From Candidatus Obscuribacterales bacterium (lineage in GTDB: Bacteria > Cyanobacteriota > Vampirovibrionia > Obscuribacterales > Obscuribacteraceae), in contig JAIEOQ010000003.1 in NCBI GenBank assembly GCA_019750335.1, forward strand, positions 310,001 through 374,000: a stretch of DNA of 64,000 nucleotides. Reading direction: 5' to 3'. Positions 45,901-54,367 of the stretch are shown here, piece by piece; the first letter of the stretch is position 1; each line of letters starts with the position of its first letter. Below the pieces are notes generated by a model. It was not told the DNA's origin. It did not search any database and worked only from the letters and a program-made list of their open reading frames with translations. The position numbers and the translations under genes were made by a program.

Positions 45901-46142
45901 TTATCGCCGGTGCGCCGTCGGTTTTAGTCAGCCAATGGAATGTGGATGATATCGTCACTGAGTATCAAATGAAGCACTTCTATAAGACTTATCTTTCAGG
46001 CAGCAGTAAATGTCATTCTTTGCGCGAAGCGCAACTGGCGACAATTCAATTTTTGGAAGGTGGCGGCACACGCAAAACCGGCGGTGCAAGAGCAAACCCG
46101 AAATATTGGGGCGCTTTCCAGCTTATTGGTGAAGCTCAATAA
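42975..46142 (+). CDS. TPR-CHAT protease-like protein
   Basis: Caspase-like CHAT domain preceded by about a dozen tetratricopeptide repeats. Signal peptide (FLLAGLLTLSLQLLAFA). TPR arrays span about residues 55-580 (YDRALYYMKESLALDAKLK, AIAAYTQSLKIAEQSGSIEA). The CHAT domain occupies about residues 680-1055. Its catalytic dyad is His910 in HLATHGLIDEENP and Cys956 in LSACQTGRGK, both intact. GTG 42975 or TTG 42984 begins the leader. Secreted CHAT proteins of this form are frequent in Cyanobacteria; the substrate is unknown. Divergent from the FecR gene. Confidence 0.9.
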   Translation: MLILKSSFLLAGLLTLSLQLLAFAQLENLRPPFSTNAEIRRQEEELERKLKKSTPVEQSDALYETGKAAFEGKEYDRALYYMKESLALDAKLKRPEYEVKTRVAMAIIYALKQDNKAALDQYKEALNTAEANKLDDFVQIITDSLGTLALRLSLLDEAESYYKKAYALGVLHKNKDTQINSLINQATVMRKRKKIAEAKELLGQAVVIAGKGKNSENAGAVLLNLARVQHDLGEFSECEDTYTKAVAALKAEGNHEQAASASWGLAETLYDRHRLSQAKAAFLQAKALLDVNAPLGLFGPILLGLGAIEADLGNFDSAVEYHKQALVLAVAAKNKIAEMQCILQLGSDYLLRGNPETGLEQLLSGESLLEQKPANAASRATLFMAIGRCYKVLGQFEQAQKYYDSALKLFQDAGDQVGQALALNSMAVLSLDNQNQALFERYYKQAKEIYASLNNKRDLAILDYNYAQFLLTQKRFKEAIELYNQALGRLKETEDVYLQSMVLSGLGLAELLSENTQAAIAAYTQSLKIAEQSGSIEAQWDANLGLGKCYKKQGQNDPALLHLKKAVDLVEAERAQLTRDSFKTYNLDLRNDCFSELIDLYAKLNRPYEALEIAEKGRARAFLDMLASRKSGGQIIETFQPVSNNSSNITKSTPVESGTRAVGVIRKNGQINVATSISPVNVNAPDIEEIKNLVRKSNSYVVEYYLLPDKVMVWLIDPQANIRLLPPIMLSKQQVGEKVTLAYEAVIHAYKQGENLGAVNQRRYEHLQELYRLFIQPCAEYLPKDTKSVVTIVPHGPMFLIPFAALVDADGSFLVEKHTLSYIPAIGVFRTTQKLADSASSTKKSLLAFGNPITKAISFLGALPYAEKEVKEIAQIFGPQNSLVKIGQEADKKTFCDLSSQYSDIHLATHGLIDEENPMQSSLVLAPTAYDDGLLSVKDILSLKELKARLVALSACQTGRGKITGDGVVGLSRAFIIAGAPSVLVSQWNVDDIVTEYQMKHFYKTYLSGSSKCHSLREAQLATIQFLEGGGTRKTGGARANPKYWGAFQLIGEAQ

Positions 46143-46144
46143 GT

Positions 46145-47281
46145 TTAAGCGCGTCTGTTGAGCTTCAAGGGGAAGATCGGCGGCTTGGCGAACTCCAGTC
46201 TCAGCCCGCCGAAAACACGGACGTTGACGCCGGCAAAGCCGGTTGCTTGGTTGGCGCCGATATTGAAAATCGGCTCTGTCCGGAAGAATGCCACCATCGG
46301 CAGTACCGGGTGGATTTTGCGGGCGGCTTCCAGAGTTACAACAAAAACCTGGTTGTTCGGTCCGAAGCGCAAAGTGCGGTTGCCGAAGTTAGTGATGAAA
46401 GTGTTGTCGGCAAGAAAAGTCCATTTAGGCGTGCGCTTAACGGCGCCGAATGAATAAAATTGATCGCCTTCTTGAAACTTGCCAAGCACGTTGCGGAATC
46501 TGATCTGTCCTAAAACCCCGCCATATATCGCCGTGTTTCTACCCACCCGACGTACAACTTGAATGGAGGGCAGCAAGTCATTTAAAGCTTGCGAGCGACT
46601 CAGCAGTAGCTCCCTGGCAAAGAAGCTTGCCGTAACCGTGGTTTTCGGTCCGACATAAAGGTCGCGGTCTATACGAAAACCGATTGAATGAATATTGCGG
46701 CTTAAAAAATGCGAATTGCGCGTATATTGGTCGCGTAAGAAGAAATAGTTAGACGAGACTCTTGTTCTTGGATTGAGAGCATAGCCGACAGTGATATTCG
46801 GCAGTACTCTGTAAATCATATCGGCGCGGTTGCGCGTCAGCGTTTGCAGAACGTTTGTTTCTATGCGCAGGCTATTTTCGCAAGTTCCAGTCACAAAAAG
46901 CTTACTTGGCAGTTTGTAAAAAATGCCGGTTTTGAAGCCCTCTATACGGCTAATGGCAGTTGTTCTTTCCGGTAGTCGTACCGGCGCTAAATCAACTGTC
47001 GACCCGCTTGAATTTAAGGCGGCCGCTTGGGCGATAAATTTGGATTCTTGGTCCGGCTCGTTATCGTCAGCTGTTTCTTGTGAACTAGCCGAATCAATAC
47101 TTGTGCGCAGCGGACTTACGGCATCAATGCTTGTATTGCTTGCCGATATATTTATCGGACTAAGTTCCGGTCCGGCAAGAGCATTATTTGAAGCTCCGGC
47201 TGCATAAAGCAAAGATATTGCCAGGGCAACTTGCGCCGGTTTAGCGGCAAAATAGTTTGCAAATATGCTGGAGGGATTCAA
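46145..47281 (-). CDS. Putative outer-membrane beta-barrel protein
   Basis: TTG start. Signal peptide (VALAISLLYAAGASNNALA), a Ser/Thr-rich variable region, and from about residue 115 many alternating strands (RTRVSSNYFFLRDQYTRNSH, TTVTASFFARELLLSRSQAL, NTAIYGGVLGQIRFR) with aromatic girdle residues, ending in Phe-rich strands. This fits an outer-membrane barrel of about 12-14 strands. No specific family recognised. Convergent with and nearly touching the CHAT gene. Confidence 0.7.
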   Translation of the reverse strand: MNPSSIFANYFAAKPAQVALAISLLYAAGASNNALAGPELSPINISASNTSIDAVSPLRTSIDSASSQETADDNEPDQESKFIAQAAALNSSGSTVDLAPVRLPERTTAISRIEGFKTGIFYKLPSKLFVTGTCENSLRIETNVLQTLTRNRADMIYRVLPNITVGYALNPRTRVSSNYFFLRDQYTRNSHFLSRNIHSIGFRIDRDLYVGPKTTVTASFFARELLLSRSQALNDLLPSIQVVRRVGRNTAIYGGVLGQIRFRNVLGKFQEGDQFYSFGAVKRTPKWTFLADNTFITNFGNRTLRFGPNNQVFVVTLEAARKIHPVLPMVAFFRTEPIFNIGANQATGFAGVNVRVFGGLRLEFAKPPIFPLKLNRRA

Positions 47282-47406
47282 TGGTAATCACTGCAATAAA
47301 ACTGATCTTGAAAATTATAACTTGGGGTGTCAACTATTGATCTCATCTTGGCAATGCGCAAGATGATAATATGGCAATGTGCTTGCCACCACAACTGGTG
47401 ATAGAT

Positions 47407-47787
47407 ATGTCCGAAAAAGTTTCACACAGAGACCCGGCGATTCGTATCGTACTTTTGCCCCGGGACACCAACGCCAACGGGACTATATTCGGCGGGATTA
47501 TTCTTAGCCATATCGACTTAGCCGGTGCTGTGGAAGTACGCAAACACACAAATCAAAGAATAGTCACGGTTGCCATGAAGGAAGTGATCTTCAAAGAACC
47601 GGTTTTTGTCGGTGAAGTGGTGAGCTTTTATACCGAGACGATTCGTACCGGCAGAACTTCAGTTACAGTTAAAGTTGATGTTGAAGCTGACCGTAATGGG
47701 CATCCAGTCAAAGTTACAGAGGCTGAACTTACTTTTGTAGCTGTAGATGAGCAGGGCAAGCCTACAGAAGTTAAACGTATAAATTAA
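47407..47787 (+). CDS. Acyl-CoA thioesterase (YciA-like hotdog fold)
   Basis: Hydrolyses acyl-CoA esters. The diagnostic stretch LPRDTNANGTIFGGIILSHID, followed by LAGAVEVRKH, matches YciA-type thioesterases, with the catalytic Asp in HIDLAGA. A second half of typical length ends in EVKRIN. ATG 47407 (MSEKVSHRD) preferred; ATG 47371 is an alternative. 126 residues from 47407. Confidence 0.9.
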   Translation: MSEKVSHRDPAIRIVLLPRDTNANGTIFGGIILSHIDLAGAVEVRKHTNQRIVTVAMKEVIFKEPVFVGEVVSFYTETIRTGRTSVTVKVDVEADRNGHPVKVTEAELTFVAVDEQGKPTEVKRIN

Positions 47788-47828
47788 ACAAAGCGATATC
47801 ATATTGACCGTAGTGAAAAGGTCTTGTC

Positions 47829-48413
47829 ATGACATCTTCTTTCGCCACCTCTGAAAAAGAACGCATTCGTCTTTATTTAGGTACCGGTTGCGGTAAAACA
47901 ACTGCTACTTTTGGTTTGGCTATAAGAGCGCTTTCCAAAGGGATGAATGTCACAATTGTCTTTTTCGACAAGCTTGAAGCTAACACAAGTGAAGGCGTGG
48001 CGCTTTCAGTTTTAGCTCAGTCCAAGCAAGAAGGTTTCGGCAAGCTTGAAGTGCACTACACCGGCGTAAATAGACTTGGTGCCGGTCCCGGTGGGAGCTT
48101 TCGCTTTTACAGTTCACCGAACGGGATTTTGCCTGAGGATAAAGAACAAGCGTTGCTTGGTTTGTCTTATATACAAAAAGCCTTTGACCGACACGATCAG
48201 GTAGTCATTGCTGATGAAATGCTTGATGTGGCTCGTGTTGGTCTTGTCGGGTGGGATGAAGTCAAAGAGCTATTGAAACATCGAATCGATCCGACGCTAC
48301 TTGTGCTCACAGGACGCAAAGCACCGGACTGGCTAATGGAAGAAGCAACAACCATTAGCAGCACGATTCAACTTAAGCATCACGGACGTGCACTTGAAGG
48401 AATTGATTGTTAG
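47829..48413 (+). CDS. cobO: Corrinoid (cob(I)alamin) adenosyltransferase, CobA/BtuR type
   Basis: Transfers adenosyl from ATP to cob(I)alamin. The P-loop is YLGTGCGKTTATFGLA and the Walker B-like region is VVIADEMLDVARVGLV; LVLTGRKAPDWLMEEA is also typical. It ends in GIDC where the family usually ends in Gly-Ile-Glu-aromatic. Supplies adenosylcobalamin; MeaB at 9 kb implies a mutase that uses it. 42 bases after the thioesterase gene on the same strand. Confidence 0.88.
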   Translation: MTSSFATSEKERIRLYLGTGCGKTTATFGLAIRALSKGMNVTIVFFDKLEANTSEGVALSVLAQSKQEGFGKLEVHYTGVNRLGAGPGGSFRFYSSPNGILPEDKEQALLGLSYIQKAFDRHDQVVIADEMLDVARVGLVGWDEVKELLKHRIDPTLLVLTGRKAPDWLMEEATTISSTIQLKHHGRALEGIDC

Positions 48414-48416
48414 GCA

Positions 48417-48437
48417 AGCTAAGGCTTCTTAGTTTTT
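48417..48437. terminator. Terminator-like hairpin after the adenosyltransferase gene
   Basis: AGCTAAG-GCTT-CTTAGTT gives a five- to seven-bp stem (one G-U pair) followed by Ts on the + strand. It overlaps the stop codon of the convergent ctpA gene. Weak stem. Confidence 0.4.
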
Positions 48438-49805
48438 AGCAGCAGCAGCTTGGCTGCTAGCCATAGTTGGCGTGCTTGTTGAACCCATTAGCTTGTTCAA
48501 AATCTCTTGAGCACGTACCAGCTGCAAATCTTTGCCGTCTTTAGGCGAGCGTTTGAAGTTGGTCATACTGGGATCGATCCACCAAGGTCCTTTGCCGGCC
48601 TTGAAATCGTCATCGGAGATTTTTACTTCGGTGTCCGGAATGATGCCGGTTTTGTTGATATCGGTGTCGTTAGGTGTTAGATAACGAGCGATAGTGACAT
48701 TGATACCGGTACCGTTGCCTAAGTTGTTAATTGCTTGGACAAGACCTTTACCGAATGAAGTTTGACCAACAAGCTTAGCTCGTCCGTTATCACGCAAAGC
48801 GCCGCTTAAGATCTCGCTGGCGCTGGCGCTGTGTTTATTGATCAAAACAACCGTAGGCAGATCGGTTTTGAAAGAGGAACGAGAAGCGATTTGCGAGGTT
48901 TTATAGCCGTCTGAATCAATGGTGCTGACAATCACACCTTTGTCCAAGAACATGTTGGCTATATCGACAGCGTTAGCCAAAAGTCCGCCTGGATTATTGC
49001 GCAGATCAAGAATCAAGCCTTTGCAATGTCCGATTTTTTTCAAGGAAGCTTTCATCTCTTCATTGGCTTTTTGTGAAATGAAACTATCTAAGCGAATATA
49101 ACCGATGCTGTTCGGAAGCTCTTCACAGCTGGCAACTGCTTTAATTGGAATCTCAGCTCTGGTTAAAGAGACTGTTTCTTTTTTCAAGTTGCGCAAGAAA
49201 GTAATAGCAACGCTTGTGTCTTTCGGTCCACGAATCTGTTTTACAACTTGATCCAGAGATTGACCTTTAACCGGTTTGCGATCTACTTCGATGATTTCGT
49301 CGCCGGAATGAATTCCGGCTTTGAATGCCGGTGTATCTTGGATTGGTGCAATTACAACTACACGTTGTTCTTTGTTCATACCAAGCTGCATGCCGACACC
49401 GAAAAGATGCGCTTGGATTTGCGATTTCTCTTCGCCGAATGCATCTTCGTTTAAGAAACGAGTATATGGATCGCCTAAGCTGGCGAGCATTGTTTCAATA
49501 GCTTTATGTGAATCTTCTTGGGTTTTTAGCTTGCCGTCGTAATGATGCTCCCAACGTCCCCAGCTTTGATTATTGTATTTCTGGTCGTAATAGCTTTCTT
49601 TGATAATGCCCCAAGCTTTGTGATAGAGGTCGTTAGGGTCGGTTTTTACGGCAGCGTGGATGCCTTGGGCAAACACTGGACCGATAGGCGCCATCTCTTT
49701 AAAATCCGGGTTTTTGCCCTGCCAATTAAGATAAGCAAGACCGGAAGCACAGGCCACTAAGATGCCAATTCTCAGAATGCGCTTCTTATTATTCATCGAC
49801 GCCAT
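48429..49805 (-). CDS. ctpA: C-terminal processing peptidase (S41, CtpA-like)
   Basis: Periplasmic serine protease with a PDZ domain (GDEIIEVDRKPVKGQSLDQV). The N-terminal hydrophobic segment (ILVACASGLAYLNW) is a signal anchor. The S41 core shows GLILDLRNNPGGLLANAVD, the catalytic Ser in NKHSASASEILSGAL and the Lys in GQTSFGKGLVQ. The inserted YITRYLTPND-like stretch (here ARYLTPNDTDINKTGI) is typical of CtpA. 458 residues. Confidence 0.94.
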   Translation of the reverse strand: MASMNNKKRILRIGILVACASGLAYLNWQGKNPDFKEMAPIGPVFAQGIHAAVKTDPNDLYHKAWGIIKESYYDQKYNNQSWGRWEHHYDGKLKTQEDSHKAIETMLASLGDPYTRFLNEDAFGEEKSQIQAHLFGVGMQLGMNKEQRVVVIAPIQDTPAFKAGIHSGDEIIEVDRKPVKGQSLDQVVKQIRGPKDTSVAITFLRNLKKETVSLTRAEIPIKAVASCEELPNSIGYIRLDSFISQKANEEMKASLKKIGHCKGLILDLRNNPGGLLANAVDIANMFLDKGVIVSTIDSDGYKTSQIASRSSFKTDLPTVVLINKHSASASEILSGALRDNGRAKLVGQTSFGKGLVQAINNLGNGTGINVTIARYLTPNDTDINKTGIIPDTEVKISDDDFKAGKGPWWIDPSMTNFKRSPKDGKDLQLVRAQEILNKLMGSTSTPTMASSQAAAAKN

Positions 49806-50032
49806 TTTCCTCTAAAAACACAGATAGTCAGTTTGACTGCCAAAGCTTTCAAAATGTTTGAGAGCTTCAAGATAATTAATTCTACCGCTGATTATGGAAA
49901 GTAGTGGAGAGAAGAACCAAGAATATTTCGCGATAGTCACAGCTTAATTTTATTGGGTTTTCAATACTACTTTCTCTAACTTACCATGGCAATGTTCGCA
50001 AACCCAATGAAATTCCAAATTTTTGCAGATAA

Positions 50033-51103
50033 ATGACGATTACTGAATTGAGCCGAGAAAAAACAGACGCTAAAGACTGCGATACTAAGGCATTGTCCCA
50101 AGTCAGTCTTTCCAGCCAAGCAATTGGCAAAGCCTCCGAAATCCGCCAAAAAATGTCTAAGTCGACTAAAGTCAAGCTGAAAATATTAGCCAGTCTTTTG
50201 ATGTTCGGCAGTTTATTTGTTTTTGGCAAAGTTGATCTGAATAAAGCCTGGGAAACGGCTCTAAACAGCAATCCGACTATTTTGGCTTTGACTTGCGCTT
50301 TGCTTCTTTTCTCTTTTGTGCCGATGGCACGACGTTGGCAACTGCTGTCAAGAGCGATGGGTTTCAATAAATCATTGCTTGAGTTGCTCAAACTTTATTA
50401 TGTCGGTGTCTTTTTCAATCTTTTTCTGCCCTCCACAGTCGGGGGCGATTTTAGCCGCTGCTATTATCTTTCCAAGGGGACCGGTAAGTATAAAGAGAGC
50501 TTCTATTCGGTTTTAGCTGACCGAGCAAGCGGCATTGCCGTGCTTTTTTTGACAGCCACTCTTGGTGTTCTTTTAAGTCCTAGCGCTTCTAGTTTGCCTT
50601 GGCAGCTTAAATGGCCAATTTTTGCCGGTACATTCGGTACTTTTGTCGTTTTGCCTTTCATGCCCTGGCTTAGCAAAAAGCTTTTAGGTGAGAACAATTG
50701 GGTTGCCAAGCAATTTAATCAATCCGAAGCCAAAATCTTTTGGCAGAATCGCAAGCTGATCCCGCAATCGTTGCTCTGGTCTGTAATTTCACAAATAATG
50801 ATTGTTGTTTGTCATATTGGCGTCGGCTTAGCTTTAGGTCTTACCTCGGTCCCGCTCTGGTATTACTTTGTTTTTTATCCGGCTGTCGCCGTTCTCGGTT
50901 TTGTGACCCCTAGTTTTAATGGCATCGGTATTCGTGAATGGGCTTACACTTACTTCTTGATGATGGTCGGTGTGGATAAAGCTCATGCTCTTACTTATGC
51001 TTTGATGTGGTTGGCTTTAACCACGGTGACAAGCTTAGCCGGAGGCTTGGTTTATGCTGCCTCTCATATGACTCCGCCGCCTGAAGAGTTAGAAAGCGAA
51101 TAA
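50033..51103 (+). CDS. Lysylphosphatidylglycerol synthase TM-region family protein (UPF0104, flippase-like)
   Basis: Eight or so membrane helices with the family signature LKLYYVGVFFNLFLPSTVGGDFSRCYYL, then FYSVLADRASGIAVLFL and PSFNGIGIREWAYTYFLM. Related to the membrane half of MprF and AglD; lacks a soluble aminoacyl-transfer domain, so a lipid flippase or glycan transfer role is likely. A polar N-terminal extension of about 40 residues precedes the first helix. Stop is 7 bases before the next gene. Confidence 0.85.
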   Translation: MTITELSREKTDAKDCDTKALSQVSLSSQAIGKASEIRQKMSKSTKVKLKILASLLMFGSLFVFGKVDLNKAWETALNSNPTILALTCALLLFSFVPMARRWQLLSRAMGFNKSLLELLKLYYVGVFFNLFLPSTVGGDFSRCYYLSKGTGKYKESFYSVLADRASGIAVLFLTATLGVLLSPSASSLPWQLKWPIFAGTFGTFVVLPFMPWLSKKLLGENNWVAKQFNQSEAKIFWQNRKLIPQSLLWSVISQIMIVVCHIGVGLALGLTSVPLWYYFVFYPAVAVLGFVTPSFNGIGIREWAYTYFLMMVGVDKAHALTYALMWLALTTVTSLAGGLVYAASHMTPPPEELESE

Positions 51104-51110
51104 TTGCCCG

Positions 51111-52553
51111 ATGAGTATCTTTTCTCAAGCCAGCCATCCGCTCTTTCAGCCGGCGGTGAAAGCTGTTTTGCAAATCGCCCGGGAAGAGAATTTCAAGCTT
51201 TATCTCGTTGGCGGATATTTACGCGATCAGCTTTTAGCTCGTAAAAAAAAATCGTCTCAGCCTCTCGATTTTGATTTTACGGTTCTTGGTGGGACGGCTA
51301 TTGAGCTTGGGCAAAAAATTGCCGATAAGCTTGGCGGGCATTTTGTTTTGCTTGATTCGGAAAGCGATACTGCTCGAGTGGTTTTGCAATCAGGAGACTA
51401 TATTGATTTAGCCGCTTGCCAGGGTGGCAGTCTGGAAATAGACCTGCAAAGGCGTGATTTCACCGCCAACAGCTTGGCTTGGGACCCGGAAGAACCGGAA
51501 TCTTTGATTGATTTGCATAACTGTCAAAAAGACATTGCTGAAAGAAGGCTGCGCCTGATTTCAGAAGGCGCCCTTCTGGACGATCCTTTGCGTTTGTTGC
51601 GCGGTTTTCGGCTGGCGGCCACTCTCGATTTTGAGCTGGAGCCAGAGAGTTTAGCCTTAATCGCCAAGCATGCTTATCACTTAACTGAAGCAGCACCGGA
51701 GCGGATTAGTTATGAGTTTTTGTCGATGCTGGAGGCCGCTTCCGGCGCTCAGCATTTAGTACAAATGGGTAAAATCGGGCTTCTGGAAGAAATATTTCCC
51801 GAGCTGACAGCAACGCGCCAAGTAACAAACAACGCTTATCATCATTTAGGTTTGTTCGATCATTCCCTGGAAGTTGCTCTTCAATCTGAAAGAAGCATCG
51901 CTGATTTGCCTCTATGGGCTAAAGCAAGCTTAGAAAAACCGCTTTCAGCAGGTGTAAGCCGCGGGGCCGCATGTAAATTGGCAGCGCTTTTGCACGATAT
52001 CGGTAAGCCGGAAACCTGGGCAATCACCCCTGAAGGAAAACATACATTTATAGGCCACGATAAGCTTGGTGCTGAGATGAGCTTACCGATTGCCAAGCGT
52101 TTGCGTTGGTCCAAAGCACTTTCTCAATTCGTTGAAAAGCTTATTCGTTGGCATTTGCGACCGGGACATCTTTTTCATCAAGGTCCGCCGACGCAAAAAG
52201 CTATCTATCGCTTTTATCGTCAGATTGCCGCTGACACGCCTGAACTTGTGCTTTTAGCCTTGGCTGACTTTCGTTCAACTTGCGGACCTGGTCTTCAAGA
52301 AGGAAGGCAGGATGCGGAGCAAAAATTGTTCGAACTTTTGGAGAATTACAGCGTCTATATTGAAAGTCAGCAAAAAATTCCCCGTTTGCTTGATGGTAGT
52401 GATTTGATGAAACTTCTTGGAATCGCGCCCGGACCGCTTGTTGGTGAAATTTTGGAAGAACTGGTAGAAGCCCAGAGTTTGAATGAAGTGCAAGATCGCA
52501 AACAGGCAGCGGATTTTGTGCGTAAGCGCTATTACGAGAAAACAACAAAATAA
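51111..52553 (+). CDS. cca: CCA tRNA nucleotidyltransferase / poly(A) polymerase family with HD domain
   Basis: Class II nucleotidyltransferase adding CCA to tRNA. Seen: YLVGGYLRDQLL, the metal pair in PLDFDFTVLGG, RRDFTANSLAWDPEEPESLI, DDPLRLLRGFRLAATLDF, then an HD phosphohydrolase site LLHDIGKPETWA. 480 residues. Poly(A) polymerase cannot be excluded from sequence alone, but only one such gene is visible. Tightly follows the flippase-like gene. Confidence 0.9.
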   Translation: MSIFSQASHPLFQPAVKAVLQIAREENFKLYLVGGYLRDQLLARKKKSSQPLDFDFTVLGGTAIELGQKIADKLGGHFVLLDSESDTARVVLQSGDYIDLAACQGGSLEIDLQRRDFTANSLAWDPEEPESLIDLHNCQKDIAERRLRLISEGALLDDPLRLLRGFRLAATLDFELEPESLALIAKHAYHLTEAAPERISYEFLSMLEAASGAQHLVQMGKIGLLEEIFPELTATRQVTNNAYHHLGLFDHSLEVALQSERSIADLPLWAKASLEKPLSAGVSRGAACKLAALLHDIGKPETWAITPEGKHTFIGHDKLGAEMSLPIAKRLRWSKALSQFVEKLIRWHLRPGHLFHQGPPTQKAIYRFYRQIAADTPELVLLALADFRSTCGPGLQEGRQDAEQKLFELLENYSVYIESQQKIPRLLDGSDLMKLLGIAPGPLVGEILEELVEAQSLNEVQDRKQAADFVRKRYYEKTTK

Positions 52554-52650
52554 AAAAACTCGCTTGACAATGAGCCGGCGTGTGATTGAAGGATTTTCGG
52601 GGAATAAAACAATCACGAGAACGTTTAATCATGCTTTGAGGATGGGTTTC

Positions 52651-52911
52651 ATGAATAGCACAAAGACAGATAAGCTGCGCAATTACACGATCATTGCCCG
52701 GCTGGATGATGCCATTCCCTTGCACACCGAGGAGTGGGTCGCTGTCGAGCAAATGCTCAACCAGATAAGCGAATTCGTGCCTCTTTCTTTGCTGAACAAC
52801 TTAACTGAAGCAGTGATCAATTACGCCGACGATCAAGCGCGGCGCGGTTATCTTCTTGGTCAAGAAGATTTGGTTGCTGAAATGAAAAACAAAGCTGTCA
52901 AAATTGCTTGA
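52651..52911 (+). CDS. Small hypothetical protein, 86 residues
   Basis: The track start at 52483 lies in cca. ATG 52651 (MNSTKTDKLRN) has GAGG nine bases upstream; ATG 52570 or 52642 are less well served. Helical, acidic (WVAVEQMLNQISEFVPLSLLNNLTEAV, DLVAEMKNKAVKIA). No known family. Lies between cca and the convergent M23 gene. Confidence 0.6.
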   Translation: MNSTKTDKLRNYTIIARLDDAIPLHTEEWVAVEQMLNQISEFVPLSLLNNLTEAVINYADDQARRGYLLGQEDLVAEMKNKAVKIA

Positions 52912-52914
52912 GCT

Positions 52915-54117
52915 CTAACGCACGAAGTTAAGCGGGTTGTTTGGTTTTCCGTTTACGCGCACTTCAAAATGTAAGTGCGGACCGGTTGAAAAGCCGGTGG
53001 AACCTTCATAGCCGACAATATCGCCCTTCTTGATATTTTGACCAACTGAAGCGTTGACTTTGCTCAAGTGAGCGTAAAGCGTGGCTAAGTTATTACCGTG
53101 GCTGACAATCACTACTTTACCGTAGCCGCCGTACCATCCCGAATAAAGCACATTGCCGCTGTCGGCAGCTTTAATTGGTGAATGATTGGCTCCGGCTAAA
53201 TCGACACCGGTATGGAATTTACGAATACCGAAAATCGGATGGCGACGCCAGCCGAATGGTGAGGTAATCGAAGCATGCAAAGGCATGCTCATTGTGCCGC
53301 TGCCGTGAGTGACAACTCGATCTAATGTTTTGTTGTTGGCTTTGACCATGAGAATGATCTGTTGCTCTAACTGTGTCGACTCACGAGCTAGTTGATGTTC
53401 AGCTGCTTCATAAAAAGCTCTTTGGGTGCGCAATTTTTCAGCGACTTGTTGTTGTTCTGATTTTTCTTTATTGAGCAAAAGTGCTCTTTTAGCAAACTCA
53501 ACTACAAGATCGCCAAGCTTTGTTTTTTGATTGCCGAGCTTGTCCTTTTGGCTGGCAAGCGCTCTTTCTCTTGCTCTTAATTCAGCTATGAGCTGACGAT
53601 CCATCTCGGCGATTCGTTCTTGGAAATAAAGCATATCCATGAATTGCTGCAAAGAGCTGACTTGGAACAAGCTTTCCAATAGACCGAGACGTTGTCCTTC
53701 ATACATTTCACGCAAACGCTGAGCGGCTGTGACTGTTAGATTCTGTTCTTGATTGGTTGTTTGAACAAGATTCGTTTGGCACTGCTCAAGATGTTTTTCT
53801 GTTTTTTTCAGCTGATGCTTGTTTTGATTTAGTACTTTATTTGCGTCGTTAAGCTTTGATTTGATTTTATTGAGGGCGGCAAAAGCTAGCTGCTCTTTTT
53901 TGCGAGCTTGCTGTACACGTTCATGTAGCTCTTTGCGATGATTTTCGACTTCTTTCAAACGTTTTTGCGGATCGGCGGCTTGATGTTTAGTACTGTCGCT
54001 ACCACTGTGTTTGTTCTGGTTAGCAAAAACAGGCGAAGACAAGCTAACCGCTGCCAAGGCGCTTAAGGCAATGGCTTTTTTACTTATTTCGTTCAACCAT
54101 AGAATTGGCTTATTCAT
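52915..54117 (-). CDS. M23-family peptidase with N-terminal coiled coil (EnvC-like)
   Basis: Cell-wall endopeptidase. Signal peptide (AIALSALAAVSLSSPVFA), a long coiled coil (about residues 45-260) and the LytM domain: FHTGVDLAGANHSPIKAADSG (first metal His and Asp), GKVVIVSHGNNLATLYAHLSK, and GPHLHFEVRVNG (HxH). Both metal motifs are present, so it may be active rather than a degenerate amidase activator. The coiled coil resembles EnvC of the divisome. Confidence 0.93.
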   Translation of the reverse strand: MNKPILWLNEISKKAIALSALAAVSLSSPVFANQNKHSGSDSTKHQAADPQKRLKEVENHRKELHERVQQARKKEQLAFAALNKIKSKLNDANKVLNQNKHQLKKTEKHLEQCQTNLVQTTNQEQNLTVTAAQRLREMYEGQRLGLLESLFQVSSLQQFMDMLYFQERIAEMDRQLIAELRARERALASQKDKLGNQKTKLGDLVVEFAKRALLLNKEKSEQQQVAEKLRTQRAFYEAAEHQLARESTQLEQQIILMVKANNKTLDRVVTHGSGTMSMPLHASITSPFGWRRHPIFGIRKFHTGVDLAGANHSPIKAADSGNVLYSGWYGGYGKVVIVSHGNNLATLYAHLSKVNASVGQNIKKGDIVGYEGSTGFSTGPHLHFEVRVNGKPNNPLNFVR

Positions 54118-54367
54118 AATGCCGATGCCAGTTTAACATTCGTCCTGCCAAGCACTCAGTCAAATTATCCCTTGCTCTAAAGTGCATCAATCGAAAAAGA
54201 GTCTAATCAAGCTCTGAAAATATGCTTCTTTGGCTCAGGATAAGTCATACTTTATAAGTTGTCATGCTTGATAAAATTTGTAGTAAGCCAAACTTGTCAA
54301 TATTGCCGCGTTTAACGCTTTCTAAACTCTGGTTCATGTTAACTTCAAAAAATAGGATTGCCTCGTC

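Noticed and set aside
49897-49974. GAAAGTAGT / ACTACTTTC inverted pair upstream of the flippase-like gene
   Set aside because: Only 9 bp with a 60-base gap and no link to a start site; probably chance.
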